A stretch of 64,000 nt of DNA from Blakeslea trispora (GCA_025331445.1 JAIWNE010000128.1:1-64000), one strand, 5' to 3'; positions 11,070-24,955 are shown, counted from the stretch's first letter. Numbers and translations are program-made. Notes: generated from the sequence alone by a model not told the origin.

Positions 11070-13895
11070 CTATAGGCGTTCAATATCATCAGCTATTTCC
11101 TTTTGTTTATCTATAGTTTCTTGTAGCTCAACTGAACCAAACATATCAATGATGTGTGTATCAAGTTGATTGTCTTGACGATATGGAAAGTGGTGCATGT
11201 TTGACACTACATTTGGTCTTCTTGATGCCGCGTTGATCATATGCATATTTTGAACTGAATAAGGCTCGTTATGTGAGTACAATGATACTGAAGTACTAGC
11301 AAGATCATTGCTATGATCGATAGTTCTCGAATCTTGCCAACCTATAGCAAACTTTCTATCTCCAATTGCTCCTTCTGAAAACCTCTTTGTTGCTTGTGCC
11401 TTCTTTATATGTTCAAGGGATTTTAGAGGAATGTACTGAGATTTTGGTCGTGGCGATAATTGAATAGGAAACTCAACATCAGAATTTGGTTGAGCCATTC
11501 TCTCTGTGTGTATTGACTCTTTGTCAGTCTGCTCTTCATCTGATAGTTCAGACATCGATGACTCTTTTGATCGAAACTCTTGGCTGGGTATTGAACTTGA
11601 CGGCGATGGACAAGAGGTCGGTGTACTCTGTTGGTCTTGTTTTTCTTGACCCAATGACATAGATCTACCATGTTTCAATAGGTTTTGAATGATTTGCTGC
11701 TTTGACTCAGTGTCTGATTTGCGATGTAAATGCAGTGGCTTTTCTTGAGTTCGAAACGGTTGAGTGCATGTGACGGCGATAGAGGATACTCTTCTCAAAG
11801 GATGAACTGAGTAAGTCTGAGTAGTGCCTATGCTAAACGTCCTTTTCAAACTATCGATGCTTTTGTCCTTGAAACGATGTCTAGCGTTGAAGTCAAAATC
11901 GGAAGAGAATATGGAAGTTGAGTTTGTCTCCTTTGACTGTTTGGGTAAAGTATGCTTATTAATTGGAACATGATCGTCTTTATTGCTTGAGCCTAAATTT
12001 CTTTTAGGAGACTGGCTGTTATGACGACTTTGAGCTCCACTTTCAGTATTTTCTGAGCCGAGTTCATTCCTATATGGTCTTATGCGGAAAAGATATACCA
12101 AGGACCAATGTATTAGTTTAGCTAATAAGGGAAACTTGAATTTCTGAAGTGTCTCAACATTTTCTGGTTCTTTCAGGCAGACAGAGGTGTTTTGTTGATC
12201 AATCGATTCATCGACTGTGGATATGAATTTGTTATTTAACAGAGTAGAAGTGGTGCTCAAAGATTTCATAGGAATATCTTTGTATTTTACTCTTCTTTTA
12301 CAGAACAAACTCGCTGCATTATCTTCCAAGTGCTCTTCTGGAAAGAACGAGTGTCCATCCTTGTCCATGGCAGTGACAATACTATAGCGTCTACTATCAG
12401 AAAATGCTTGAGTGACAGGTCTTCCATGAATCGTCACGAGCTCCATGGAGGGTATCTTTTGTCCTTGGGGATGACTATGATCAATTTCGCTTTTGTGGGT
12501 ATCTGCACTGCCTTGACTAAAGTATCGACGACGAGCTTGATCAAGAAGATCTGAAGCACCAACTGATTCTTTAGACATGACCGTCACTTTGACTAGTTTT
12601 GGCGTTGGTTGAGATGATTGTGAATAACATCGAACAATATAGTAGTCAAAGACATAATTCCGTTTCACGTTATCAACAAATTCTTTAAATACAGCATTGA
12701 TAGCAGGATCTGTAAAATAAATACAGCTGACCATAAAACCTAGTTGAGACGCTTTAGCACTTTACCGTGTACTTGAAGGTTTCAGTAGATAGCTTACCTA
12801 ACAGACAAGAGGATAGACGATCAAGAACAAACACAGCATAAGGAATATTGCTATTTTGAGAAGCTGCGATTTCTATTGCTACTCCCCACGATTTTGAAAA
12901 AAGAGGTACTAAAGGATCAATGGTACATCAATACAGTTGAAACAAAAAAGTGTTGTAATACTGAATTACCCAAGGGATAACAAGTGCATCTTAAGGCAAT
13001 TTTCTGAAATACATCAATATTTCTATCTATATATTTTCGAAGAACAGCTATTGTCTCGACATCTCTTTGCTTCCTTCTGGTGAATACATTCAGAGCACCT
13101 GTAAACCTCTGCTGTTTCTTTGCAACAAACCAAATTGAAATAGCTGCACATATAGCTGCAAAAAGTAGAGAGAAAAGAAGACACCCATAGTACCACATCT
13201 AAAAATCCTCCCTCATAAGAAAAGTCAGTACAAGTACTTTTTTTTTTCTTTTTGACTAAACTTTGCGTTCTACCCAGTTAAAGATATTGGACATTCGGCC
13301 TTCAAAATAATAATGATACCTAAACACGTATATGAAAGAGAGAAATTTGAGTAGACCAATAGATGAATAAAACAGAAAAGACAGTTTACCAGCATGATAT
13401 GTGTCGATCCTCGTGTCTTGGACCTTTAGAATTTCCTACGGTAAGTGGAATAACACTTACAATCGCACCAGACAAAAGCACGATTAGATAGTAAATTACT
13501 TCACTTTTCAAGGATCTTGGGACCTTTAAGGCAAATATCATGACTAGATTAAACCCTACCATTGCTAGGCACATACATGCCATGGTATCAGAAATAATAG
13601 TCACGTATGCAAGCGCGCGGCATGAAGTGGATTGAGCAGAGATATTGTCTGTCACTATCTGGGAAGCACAATAAAGCATGTTGCATATACAAGAAAACAC
13701 AATCATTCGTAAAGATAGTCTATTGACTACTGCCGGTCGATGCCAACTCATAAAACCATGCACTATTAATACACATGAATTGGCAATGAAGGATATAATT
13801 GCAGCAGCCTTTCCGGCATCGGCAACACTCTTCCACTGAGAGTCAGTAAAGTTCCAAGACGTGTCTTCAAGATCTGGAAAGTTATCATAAGCCAT
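11070..13895 (-). CDS. Seven-helix G-protein-coupled receptor with long Ser-rich tail
   Basis: Exons (minus) are 13390-13895, 13274-13319, 12970-13198, 12798-12908 and 11070-12739 (853 aa). Exon 1 carries about four helices (AAIISFIANSCVLIVHGFM; LRMIVFSCICNMLYCASQIV; MACMCLAMVGFNLVMIFAL; a fourth before ISCW). Exon 3 adds one (WYYGCLLFSLLFAAICAAI), exon 4 one (IPYAVFVLDRLSSCLLG) and exon 5 the last part (INAVFKEFVD onward is already cytoplasmic). The order resembles the fungal cAMP-receptor-like/Git3 class. The ~550-residue tail is Ser/Thr/Gln-rich with many possible phosphosites, as in nutrient receptors. The in-frame GTG upstream of the ATG was not used. The gene is convergent with the M28B gene, with stops 47 nt apart. 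The ligand is unknown. Confidence 0.85.
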
Positions 13896-14984
13896 CACGC
13901 CAGTCTCTCGGGGGTATTTTGCGATTTAAAGATAAAAAGTGGAAGGAAAAAGGGAAAAAAATCAAGTTTGACACCTTGAGGAAATTTTCCCTTTATCTAA
14001 CAATTACATGCACAGATATAGTGAGCGCAATTGATTTACTTTATTGGGCAGATTGTTTCAAAAAAAAGATGATTTTCCACTCAAGCTTTAGACAGTGGAT
14101 CATCCATCCATTTTGATAGAAAGGATATGCTTTATCAATTAGAGATTGAGCGATCTGCTTCTCTCTCTCGATAGTTTAATTTAAAGTGTATAGCCGTGAC
14201 ACTTTAATTTTGTGTGGTACCAACTGTTCAATTGAAATCTTGAGATTTCTGCATAAAAAAACATATGATGTCATTCGGTATTTATAGAATGACTAGTCAG
14301 AATCAATCTGTCTACACCATTTCTGGAAAATCCTAAACTACACCAATAAGGAATAAGGATCGCATCAATGGTACTACTTGAAAGTGTAGAGCATGTATGT
14401 TTGTCGTGAATTCCTATACCTACTGCTCCCCTCCCTTCACCAAGTTCATCTATAACTTTGAATTGATTCTTCAGAGATGCATCAAGTAGGCATGATTATA
14501 TGCATCAGCTATTCTTCAGATCAAGTTTTTCGTTTCAATGTTTTTTTCTTCATCTTTTATTTGACTTCACCGACAAGCCACTGTTGCTTAGTAGAGGGGG
14601 GAAGAAGATGCGTATATCATACTTCATTGGTGATTGGCTTTTCAATCTGATTTGACACACACACGCATAGAGGCATTGACTATAAAAGACAATCATCTTT
14701 AAACTACTATATACTAATCAAGTATCGCTAAAGGGATCTAGGAAATGTTGGCTAGTTGATTTCGAATACGTCACTTGAATTGGTGATCATTCTATATGGT
14801 TACCTCAAATCACTTGGTAGTCGAAATTGATCATTTTGGGATTATTTCCTTTTCAGCTCAAGTCCCTATGCCAAGGTTTCATGCAACCAATGTTTTGACA
14901 CTTATAAAAAGAGACATAAAAGTTTTGCAATTATTTTTCTTGGTTTCTTTTACTTTTTTCTTTTCTAATTTAACATTATTTACT
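13896..14984. other. Divergent intergenic region, receptor gene / WW-domain gene
   Basis: About 1.1 kb. Besides the TATA-like boxes listed separately, it holds a TCACACAC/CACAC tract near 14652-14667 and T-rich blocks. An open frame continues upstream of the WW-protein ATG to 14796 and contains a TATA-like box, so it is more likely leader than protein. Confidence 0.5.
14903..14910 (+). promoter_or_regulatory. TATA-like box of the WW-domain gene
   Basis: TATAAAAA, about 75 nt before the chosen ATG at 14985. A second, TATAAAAG, lies at 14691-14698. The nearer box supports starting the protein at 14985 and not at the open frame's upstream ATG (14796). Confidence 0.4.
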
Positions 14985-15683
14985 ATGGGATTGTTTTCAC
15001 GACATAAAAAGTCACCAGTGCAAAGCTACCAAAGTGGCCCACCTCCATACACACCTAATAACTACGCACCACCTTCTCCAAAGCAAGAACACAAAAACCC
15101 AGATACAAGGCCTTTACCTAGTGGCTGGATATCGCAATATGATCCAAATCTGAACAGGTTCTTTTACGTATACACACCGAATGCATTACGTCAGTGGGAA
15201 CACCCAGCTGACAAGCCCTTGAATAATCGAAACGAGAGTGATTCTTACAATCGTAATGGATATCAGCAGCAACGTCCTTACCAACAACAACCCCAATACA
15301 TTCAACAACAACAACCTTACTATCAGCAACAACCTCAACACATCCAACAACAACAACCATACTACCAGCAACAACCCCAATATGTCCAACAACCTGGAAT
15401 GGGACGCGCGGGTCGATTTGGCCAAGGAGGAGGCGGCATGGGAGGCTTCGGTACCATGGCTGCAGCCGGTCTTGGTGGTGGTATGCTAGGTTACATGATG
15501 GGTGATGCTATGTCAGACCATCATCATCCAGATATAATTGAAAACAATTATTATGGAGATGGCGGAGGATTCGACAATGGTGGAGGCTTTGATAATGGTG
15601 GAAGATTCGATAATGGCGGAGGCTTCGATAGTGGAGGATTCGACGGTGGAGACTTTGGAGATGGAGGCTTTGGCGATTTGTAA
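14985..15683 (+). CDS. WW-domain protein with Q-rich and Gly/Asp-rich tail
   Basis: Single exon, 232 aa. MGLFSRHKKS leads into a Pro-rich stretch (GPPPYTP), then one WW domain: LPSGWISQYDPNLNRFFYVY through to QWEHP. Trp, the Tyr/Phe pair and the final Trp-x-x-Pro are all present, so it should bind Pro-rich ligands such as PPxY. Next come three units of a YYQQQPQ.IQQQQP repeat (DNA 15281-15395), a Gly/Met-rich hydrophobic patch (GGGMGGFGTMAAAGLGGG, MLGYMMGDAM) and a tail of repeated GGGFDNGG units. Similar WW plus low-complexity proteins are common in Mucoromycota. The hydrophobic Gly patch resembles membrane- or aggregation-prone glycine zippers; the function is not known. Confidence 0.8.
   Translation: MGLFSRHKKSPVQSYQSGPPPYTPNNYAPPSPKQEHKNPDTRPLPSGWISQYDPNLNRFFYVYTPNALRQWEHPADKPLNNRNESDSYNRNGYQQQRPYQQQPQYIQQQQPYYQQQPQHIQQQQPYYQQQPQYVQQPGMGRAGRFGQGGGGMGGFGTMAAAGLGGGMLGYMMGDAMSDHHHPDIIENNYYGDGGGFDNGGGFDNGGRFDNGGGFDSGGFDGGDFGDGGFGDL
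15281..15395 (+). repeat. In-frame CAA/CAG-rich tandem repeat
   Basis: Three imperfect ~40-nt units coding Gln-Gln-Pro-Tyr-Tyr blocks inside the WW-domain gene. The bases differ between units while the amino acids stay the same, which argues for selection on protein composition. Confidence 0.7.
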
Positions 15684-16658
15684 GCGTATTACAATGATTA
15701 ATGCTTGTAAAAAAAAACTATTACTGTATAAATACACTCTAGCCTATGTACATTATTTCTTTCTCTGTCTTACTTAATCAAACAATAAAATACAATTGTT
15801 CGTATGCTTTTTGCATGTTATATTCTTTGCTAATTTATTTCATCAAATTTCTTTACTGCTTAAGCATTTCTAAATCACTGTTAGTCTCTATCCGTCAGGA
15901 GACAGCCATTTGTGTATTGAAATGTTCTCAGACTGTCGATCTAGACGGGTCTTAAGTTTATAGTTTCTCAAGTTTCTACAGAACAAGGACTGATCGCTTA
16001 TGGAATATGAATATGAGTGTCAGCTTATCTTGTGAGAGTTCTGCTTGAAATATAAACAATTCGCTAGCTAATGGCTTGTGTATTTAACTACTTGTCTTGT
16101 ATGAAAATTAAGTAAGATCCCCGTTGCAAGCAAGGCCTCTGCGCACTAGAAAGAAAAGAGTGTACTTCTTGAAAAGTATTTAAATGTGATGTTGAATACA
16201 AGTCCAATGGCTTATCATGTAAAGATGCCATGACCTGGAGCATGATGGATGATTAGGTTAAAAATAGATAAAAACAGCTTTTTTTTTTCTTTGGGGGCAT
16301 TATGAGTAGTATAGCAAGACACTTTATACTATCAGTGTAAACAATAAACTCTTTTCGAGCAAACCAATGAAATAGCGTACAAAAAATGAAGCAGTCTTCA
16401 TGTTGATACGCAGGAATGCAACAAGAATAGATTCCTTTTGAAAAGAAGAAGAGATGTATTACATGAAAAATGCCCTCTTTCATCAAAGTCTGAGTGTTGC
16501 TTTTATATAGGCGATTGAGCTTGATTCTTTTCCTCAGGCCATGCCATCGATTGAAATCTTGACAGTCTTGAAGCGACACTGATCGGAGACCAAAACAAGT
16601 CTAGTTTTCAAAGAAAACGAACATTAGGGGTATACTTTTTTGACTATTTTTTGACATC
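15684..16658. other. Intergenic, no gene seen
   Basis: About 975 nt. A minus-strand frame at 16253-16579 gives a Cys/His/Phe-rich peptide without motif or splice context and was not called. Confidence 0.55.
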
Positions 16659-18237
16659 ATGTTGAAAGCCACTCAACATAAGCTTTGGAGAACATCTTGC
16701 TCGGCTCTTTTCCCGTCACGCCTTTCAGTCGCTTCTCATCGCTTCCAGCATACAAGAACAGGCATCTTCTCCCCTTTCTTCCAACCCTCAACTGAAGAAC
16801 TTGCTGAAGAACGATCAAGGCAACACTATCCACGTCTCACAGCCTATGATGCAGCTAAATACAAGAAGCCACCAACATGCAACAAGATGTTAGTGCGCGA
16901 TTTTATTGATGACTCTCTTTATAACCCCAACTATGGCTATTTCTCGAAACAAGCTGTGATCTTCTCACCAGAAACTGATTTCGATTTCAATAGCATGAGA
17001 GATCATTTGGAGTTTATGAACATTTTGGGTCAGCTTTATAAAGACATTGAAGGTGATGCCGATGAAGTAGACGAGGTCGCAAGACAAGTATGGCATACAC
17101 CCACAGAGTTGTTCAAGGTAAGCCAAGATAGTCTATATAGTCGTATAACCAGAAAAGGCTTATACCCATATATGACAGCCATGGTATGGCTATGCAATTG
17201 CTAAATATCTAGTATCTGAATACAAACTCAATCTGTTCCCTCACAAAGACTTGATTATTTATGAAATGGGTGCTGGTAATGGTACGCTCATGTTAAACAT
17301 TCTCGATTACATTCAACAATATGAGCCTGCAGTCTATAAGCGCACACAGTATAACATTATTGAAATATCCGGCAAGCTTGCCGAAAGACAATCAGAAAGA
17401 CAGGATGTGAGAGATGCAAAGGATCAACACAAATGTGTAAAGATCATCAATAAGAGTATCTTTGATTGGGATATTCATGTACCTGATCAGTGCTTTTTCT
17501 TGGGCATGGAAGTTATTGTAAGTCCAAAAAAAAAACATCTTGCCAACCTCTCTTCTTCTGACGTCTACTAACAACTACGTCTAAATGTATAGGACAATTT
17601 TGCTCATGACTTGATTCGATACGACCTTGAACACTTGAAACCTCATCAAGCTCTTGTTAGTACAGATGCCAAGGGCGAGTACACTGAAGTATATGAGCCC
17701 GTAGGCAATGATGCACTTATCAACCGTTATTTAGCCGTACGTGATCAAGTTCGATACCGTTCGCCAGTTTTAGCAAAACAGTTCTGGCTTAAATGCTTAC
17801 AATCACTACCTCTAGCACCCAACATGACCTCTGCCGAATTTATCCCCACTAAGCTCTTTTTACTGCTTGAAACACTCAAGAACTATTTCCCTCAACATCG
17901 TCTGGTATTATCTGATTTCTCTAGCTTACCTGATTCGGTAGAAGGAGTGGATGCACCTGTGGTGCAAACAAGATATAGAGGTACTATGGTGCCTTGCTCA
18001 ACATACATGGTACAACCTGGCTGGTTTGATATATTCTTTCCTACCAACTTTGAGTTGTTAAGAGATATGTATTTGTTGGTCTGCCGAGGATCAAAAGCGG
18101 GCAACGATAAATCAGTCAAGGTCATGACACACCGTGAGTTCTGTGAACGATATGGCGATGTGGAAAGAACAACAACTAGAAGCGGAGAAAACCCCATGTT
18201 AATGTATTATGAAAACATGAAAATGATTATCACTTAA
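16659..18237 (+). CDS. Mitochondrial SAM-dependent methyltransferase-fold protein (Methyltransf_28, NDUFAF7/MidA-like)
   Basis: Exons 16659-17117, 17179-17517 and 17593-18237 give 480 aa. The N-terminus is basic and Ser-rich (LWRTSCSALFPSRLSVASHR), a mitochondrial targeting peptide. The core has PNYGYFSK, PWYGYAIAKYL, the SAM-binding IIYEMGAGNGTLMLNIL, an acidic IIEISGKLAE at the next strand and FFLGMEVIDNFAHDL, which parallels the NE-x-x-DA-x-P region of MidA proteins. Animal NDUFAF7 dimethylates an arginine of NDUFS2 during complex I assembly. This protein is the more divergent fungal branch (the type represented by yeast YKL162C, an organism without complex I), so the substrate may differ. 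All three exons join in phase 0. Confidence 0.85.
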
Positions 18238-18403
18238 TAAAGTAATCCACGGTTAGAGTTACTCAAAATAGGTGAACAAATTGACTGCTTGTGTTACACT
18301 GTACCTATATTTTAAGTTCCAAAAAAAAACAGACATTTAGACTTTTCTTTTTTTTTTATAACTGTTGTCTACTTGTATTGCTTCCTATCGTTTTGTTTTG
18401 AAT

Positions 18404-21400
18404 ATGAAGAAGTAAACATCTCACTATTTTTTTTGTCACAATCGAACTTTATTGATCCTTTCTCTTATTCGGTTTAGACCATATGACTTACATTCTCAGA
18501 TTCTGTTAGCGTTAGCTGAAACACTCGCTGATTCTCGAGCAAAAGCAACCAACGATGAAATCCAACAACTTATCAACAAATGCCCTACTGTTCCTTTAGG
18601 AACAGGTACAGAAATTGTTTCGAGGCATGAGGTTCCAGGATTAGGTGCAATGGTAACATACTTGCAACGACGTACTGTGCTGTCACATATATTTATATGC
18701 ATTTCATTTAGACCCGACAGAGTCAGCAGGCGATCACTGCATTTGTAAGATACACTGTTAAAGCAGACAAGAATAGACAGTTAGAAGCGCTCCCTCGCCT
18801 TTTAGCTTACATGAGACATCTACCAGCTTTCCGTTGGGATCCAGTGATTTTAGATGGTAATTGAAGATGGCATATTCGGTCTTCAAAAAAAAAAAAGAAC
18901 CTTACAGATATAGGTGTTGCCGTTCAGCCTCTAATATACAATTTATGTAGGACTCCCACCTTCAGATGTGATCACCTTCACCTTAGTTTCCGGTCTTTTA
19001 GAGATTGCTGATAACTGTCCGGAACAATACGAACATGTTACCAGTATCCTATGGCGATATTCAGAGACAATTGTCAAGTACATGTCTGAGAATGGTAATT
19101 GTTCAAAAAAGAAAAATACAAAATTACTAACGCCAACATAACTAGACTTTACCATCACTTTTATTTTACCTTCTTTGGCGGGCCTTTCAAGAGCATTACA
19201 ATCTTCACCTTTCATTTACCGCCCCGATCAATTGCTAGCACTATGTCAAAAAATTCAACCTCTTATTCGCGATGATTTGATGGAATCGATTAGAGCTTCT
19301 ATAAACAGATGCCTTAAGGATGACACAGATGTATCCTATAGTAGACATATCCTGACTTGTTATTGGGAATTAGGGATTCCGCTTAGTCCCAACGGCTTCA
19401 TTCACGGCTTACTTGTCACATTCCGAAATACGCTAGCTCGCGTGTTAATTCCTAAAAAGGATCAGGGACTGTTGGACAGACACAAAACTTATTTGCCACA
19501 TGCTATCCAAAACGCTTGGTCCAATCTTCTGCAGCAACCAGCACCGACATTAGATCAAGGAGACATACCAGATCTATGTCAGAGTATGAAACGCATTTAC
19601 GAGTTAAGTATTGAATATTTTGAGGACTTGCAAAAATATGCGGAAAAAAGTATACAACAAGGAAAGAAATGGACTCAAGATGCCTATATGCAAGAAGTGA
19701 TGGGAACTAGTCTTGTAAGTGATGATTAGATTCGAAGCCAATTTCGGCTCCTCCCCTTTTTTTTTTCGCTGATGAAATCTTGGCTAATGCTTTCTTTCTA
19801 AATTGATAGCATGTGGCTGCTTTGATTTCTATATGTACAAAACAAGTAGATGATTCATTGATGGGTTATATCACAGACTGTCTGTTTGATGTGCCACAAG
19901 ACTCTGAGTCTTGGGTTCAAATTGCTGCATTGGATGCTGCAGTGTTATTAGCTAAAAAGTAAGACCAATGTAACCAAGTTCAATTCAAACAAGACATATT
20001 CACTCTAGTTTTAGCTTTCCGCAGTTGAATACACCAATGACAAACATAATATGTCGTTTCTTGGCAACACCTTCGCCAGTTTTCGAATGTCAAGTCGAGC
20101 AGCACCCAAACATGTATGTCAGCATTCAACGATATGCTATTGAACGGTTAGCGCAATGTGTTCAGACTCAATCTCAGACTCAAGCAGCATTATCTACCAT
20201 TTACGCATTACTTAATAAGATTACACAATACACAGAAGAAGGGTCCGACAAGAATATGTCAGACACACCTGGTACTCTTACCCAAGAAAAGCTGGATGAG
20301 AAGCAAAAGCAACAGATATGTGGCAATGTACTTTCAGCTATCGTGGGTGTTGCTGTCTATTTGAAAGATGATCACATCATTTCCCAAGCATTCTCCATGT
20401 TGGCCCTTCGTCGAAAGAACTTGCCAACTTCGGTGATAGCATCTCTCACCATACGTCTTGTCGATCTTGCATTAGTGAGCTCCAACGAAACTTTCAGCGA
20501 TATCATCAATCTACTGTCAACATTGAGCAAAGAGTCTCTTCATAATGCAAGCCAATTGCTGAGTATTTCAGTTTTGAAAGCTCAAGAATCATTGTCTGAA
20601 CAGCTAAATACTCGCCCTGAATTCTATCACCTTTATCTCCATAACCTTCTTGGCTTGTTCACTGAAAATGGAAATACAGTTCAACAAATGATGATTCAAA
20701 AAAGAAAAGACAGCGATTACCCATTGGCACAAAAGCTTGGGAGTCTTCTGCCTGTCATCAGCAAGCTGCTTGAACACAAGGACTTTGACCCTCATTTAGA
20801 ACCGAACGAAGAAACAATCGCTTTATTCAGAAACGTATGGTTTCATTGCGTCTTATTTGGCTTTGTGACCGAGTCAGTTTGGCTACGTGAATGGCACACG
20901 CCCTTACTCCATATAGCTCGAAAAACACCAGTACTTTTAAGTGCTAAAGCCAATTATCTCGAAAGCGATCTGGAACACAACTCTGTTCTACGCGCTAGTA
21001 GCCTAAATGAGCATGGACTTGGGCCTATGCGTCAGAAACTCACTAGTTACCTGCCTAATATAGCTTACGACATTAAGAATTTCTCCTTGGCTCAAGTCGT
21101 CTTTGGATTAAGTGTCTATCACATTGAAATCATGCGTGCAAAAATGGGTGATTGCTCTTATGTGATTCGCTATTTCATGAACGATGGAGTAAACACCAGT
21201 GCACTTGTCAATTGTCTTGAATCTACTGTGGATCGTGTTGTACATACATTTGTAAAAGATGCTGCCAGAAAAGCTCTAGATCAATCGTTAAGCAAACAAT
21301 TGCGCGTTCAAGTATCAGCTCTTCTGGAGCTATGCTGTCACAAACGCAAAAAAGTTCATCTGATGGCTACCAAAGCAGTAGAACGCATAGTAGCGTCATT

Positions 21401-24400
21401 TGCTCAAATTTTCTCAGACAGCAAATTGCTTACTCTACTGTTGGAACTGGTTCAATTGGTCTGGTCTAGTTGTGAAGCAGAATATCGCGATGAATACTCG
21501 CCAGTATTTTGTTTTACATCTTCTCGCGTGAATGTTACAATTGAACTCGGTGATGATTATAATTATCGCAGAGAGCTTTGTACCACATTCTATGAACATG
21601 CTCGTAAATGGTTAAATATGGCTCTAGCGCGTGCGCCAGTTGAGATGTCTGGACTATTGCAAGACTATCTGGCTAAATTTGATAGATTCTCAAGTACCTG
21701 CGAGTCGATGCACTTGGGTCGCTCTCTGGCTTTGGAGATCGGCAAACTGTCATCAAAGAATGAACTAACAATTGGTAAGTTGATTGTTATGCTATCCTGG
21801 ACTTTAAAAATATGCCTACTGACAATCATAATTAGATTTTGTACCACAATTACCTTCAGTTATAGCTGATGAGTCTTCTGCTTTCATCAGTAATTTCAAG
21901 TCTCGACAATTTTATTCGGGTGAAATGAGCGGCATTGAGTACTTGACAAGCCTTAAAGTACAAATTGAGGATGGGACATTCAACAATCACCTTACTGATC
22001 AAATTCAATTTGTCCTGGAATCTCTTTCTGTTCTTCACAACGATATCAAAGAAAATCAATCCAGTGTCACTATTGATCGACTTAATCGCATTATGCATCG
22101 TTCAGCAGCATTTGTGATTGCATTGCCAACAGTCAACTCAACTCTCGTCCGCTATTTGGCAGAAATTCCCATTTTCATGTTTACTCCAGAATCACTTGAT
22201 GTTGGTACCACAGTTTGGAACTGGATGCTTGTCGAACGTCCTGAAATTGAAAACAGACTGATGATCGAAATCATGAATATGTGGAGATGGGCTATGCATC
22301 ATCGTAAAGGTCTGTTTTCTCCCTTCTTGAATGCTAAGCACCCTTTTGTTAGCAAAATGACATACACACCATCAGATAAAGCTGTTCGAGAAACAAACCA
22401 ACAAATTGCCATGTTCTTATTTACACCTCATGTTACTTGGATCAAGTTCTTGAGCAGTCGCTTTTATGCCATGCGTCATCGTAGCAAACACTTGGTTAGT
22501 ACGTTTGTTCAGCTGCTTCAGGCCACGTTTCGAAATGCAAATCTTATGAGCACCCATTCGCTTTCACGTTATGCTCGGTTTTCGTTGCTGCGATTAGGTC
22601 TCAAGGTACTTCAATCGACACGGTTGGAGGCATTGACAGAATACAAATTGCGAACAGCAGTTTACGAAGCTGCATTTGGTTGGTTCTCTCAGACCCCTAA
22701 ATGGTATTATGGCGCTCGTAAAGGATTAGCTCTTATGGAACATAAACTGATGAGTGAATTTCATGCAGCTGTATTAAACGATCTACCCAGCCTAAGTAAT
22801 CCCATCTCATGCTTTTCCTCAAAGAATTCAGGATCCGGTATGACAGGTGAACACTACATGTTTCTAAGAGGTATGTGAAAAAGCTACTGAACATTGATCC
22901 ACTTCTAAAATGGTACTAACTAATGTGCGTTTTTTTTTTAATATCTAGATAAAACATTGGAGGAAGTACTAAAACATCACAAAACTGCACACAGTCTCCT
23001 GTTACTTTTTATTGAAAGTGAACTCACCAAGACCTCCGTTTGGTGCAATCCTTTAAATACAGTAGGTGCATCAAATCCTATCAATTTCAGTAGCAGTGCC
23101 GAAAAGTCACTCGTCACTGAAGATGCCTGGAAAGACATGATACGGTTTGCATGGGCTTTATCGCCTGCTCTTGCTGTTCAGATGGATGCACGTTTTGTTC
23201 ATCCTATCGTAAGAAAAGAACTCCATCGACTTATTGCCAACAATTCAATGGATGTGGTGGATGTACCTGAAGCCCTTGTTCTTCTTTTAGGTGATGGTCT
23301 GACAGCTTCTTCAAAGCTCAATTTGAACTACTTAAAATACTGGGCGCCTGTACCTGCCATCACTGCAGCTAATTATTTCTTGCCTGCTTATAACCATCCC
23401 TTGATCCTACAATATGCTATGCGTAGCTTAGAATATCATCCAATTGAAACCGTCTTCTTTTATGTACCCCAGATTGTGCAGGCACTACGCTATGATAGCC
23501 AAGGCTACGTAGAACGTTATATTCTAGAAGCTGCACAAACCTCTCAACTGTTTGCACACCAAATTATTTGGAACATGAAGGCAAATTTCTTTGTAGATGC
23601 TGACAAGGACTGTTTGAAGCCAGATGCATTGAAGCCTACACTTGAAAAGATCATTGATCAAATGGTTGATTCGTTTACAGGAGACGATAGAGCATTTTAT
23701 GAACGTGAATTCAAGTTCTTTGGTGAAGTTACTGCAATCTCTGGTTATCTGAAGGAATACATCAAGTTTGGTCAAAACGAGAAGAAGCCTCTTCAAAAGG
23801 TAGATAAAAATATCAGGTTGACCCGTCTTTAAGCATGTTATTTATGTCTATGTATAGAAACGATTAGATGAAGAATTAGCCAAAATCAAAGTAGACGTTG
23901 GTGTCTATCTTCCCAGTAATCCTGAAGGTCATGTTGTCGACATCAACCGTACTTCTGGTCGCCCACTTCAAAGTCACGCAAAGGCACCGTTTATGGCCAC
24001 TTTCCAGATTGAGAAAGAAGAAGAGAATGTGGCAGATATAAGCAATGCGATCATCCAATCTTCAAGCCATCAAGCATATCAGCAAGAGAAGAAGACAAGC
24101 AAAGTTTGGCAAGGTGCTATCTTCAAAGTAGGCGATGATTGTCGTCAAGATGTGCTTGCCCTACAATTGATTGCTGTCTTCAAAAACATCTTTACTAGCA
24201 TTGGTCTCGATCTCTATGTTTATCCTTACCGTGTGGTGGCTACTGCACCCGGTCGTGGTGTAATTGATGTGATTCCTCGTTCTATCTCTCGAGATCAATT
24301 GGGTCGTGAAAAGGTCAACAGTCTGTATGATTACTTTGTTGCCAAGTATGGTGGTCCTGATTCTATACATTTCCAACGTGCGCGTATCAATTTTGTACAG

Positions 24401-24886
24401 AGTGTAGCAGCCTATTCTGTCATCTCTTACCTACTTCAAATCAAGGACCGACATAATGGTAATATCATGCTGGACGATGATGGTCACATCATTCATATTG
24501 ATTTTGGCTTTATTTTCGATATTGCTCCCGGTGGTATTGGATTTGAGAGCTCACCCTTCAAGCTGACGGCTGAGATGATCCAAGTGATGGGTGGTGGATC
24601 GGAAGAACAAGCATTTAAGCAATTTTCGGAACTGGTGATTAAAGCTTACCTGGCCGTTCGTCCATATGCAGAATTGATTATGCAATTAGTGACACTCATG
24701 CTTCAATCAGGTCTGCCATGCTTCAAGGGAGAAACAATCAAACGTATGCGTACCCGTTTCCAAGTAGATAAATCGGATCGAGTGGCTGCTGACTTTATGC
24801 TGATGCGTATCAAAGAATCGTTCGCTAACCAAAGAACAGTTCTATACGATTACTTCCAAAAACTCACAAATGGTATTCCTTATTAG
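18404..24886 (+). CDS. STT4: Phosphatidylinositol 4-kinase III alpha (STT4)
   Basis: Makes PI4P at the plasma membrane, working with EFR3/YPP1-type partners. Exons are 18404-18411, 18478-18652, 18712-18856, 18951-19094, 19146-19714, 19810-19958, 20009-21774, 21836-22870, 22949-23799 and 23858-24886 (1956 aa, the usual size). The long N-terminal alpha-solenoid is followed by the lipid kinase unique/PIK helical region and the catalytic domain in the last exon. That domain shows GDDCRQDVLALQ, VVATAPGRGVIDVIP, the catalytic loop KDRHNGNIML (about 1811-1816) and HIDFGFIFDIAPGG with the metal-binding DFG (about 1829). The end FQKLTNGIPY is the normal C-terminus. The start exon is only 8 nt (MK + 2 nt); it was picked because GTAAAC donor and TTTAG acceptor restore the frame into PYDLHSQILLALAE. 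Confidence 0.95.
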
Positions 24887-24955
24887 TCCTTTTTTTTTAC
24901 CCAAATAAAAAACAAGAGTCATTTATTTTGTCATATTATTTATAAGAGAAGCAAT

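Noticed and set aside
14796..14984. Upstream extension of the WW-domain protein
   Set aside because: The extra 63 codons contain a TATA-like box and T-rich DNA and give a hydrophobic, unlikely N-terminus. MGLFSRHKKS is a better start.
16253..16579. Minus-strand 108-codon frame
   Set aside because: No family motif, no neighbours in phase, composition like noncoding DNA.
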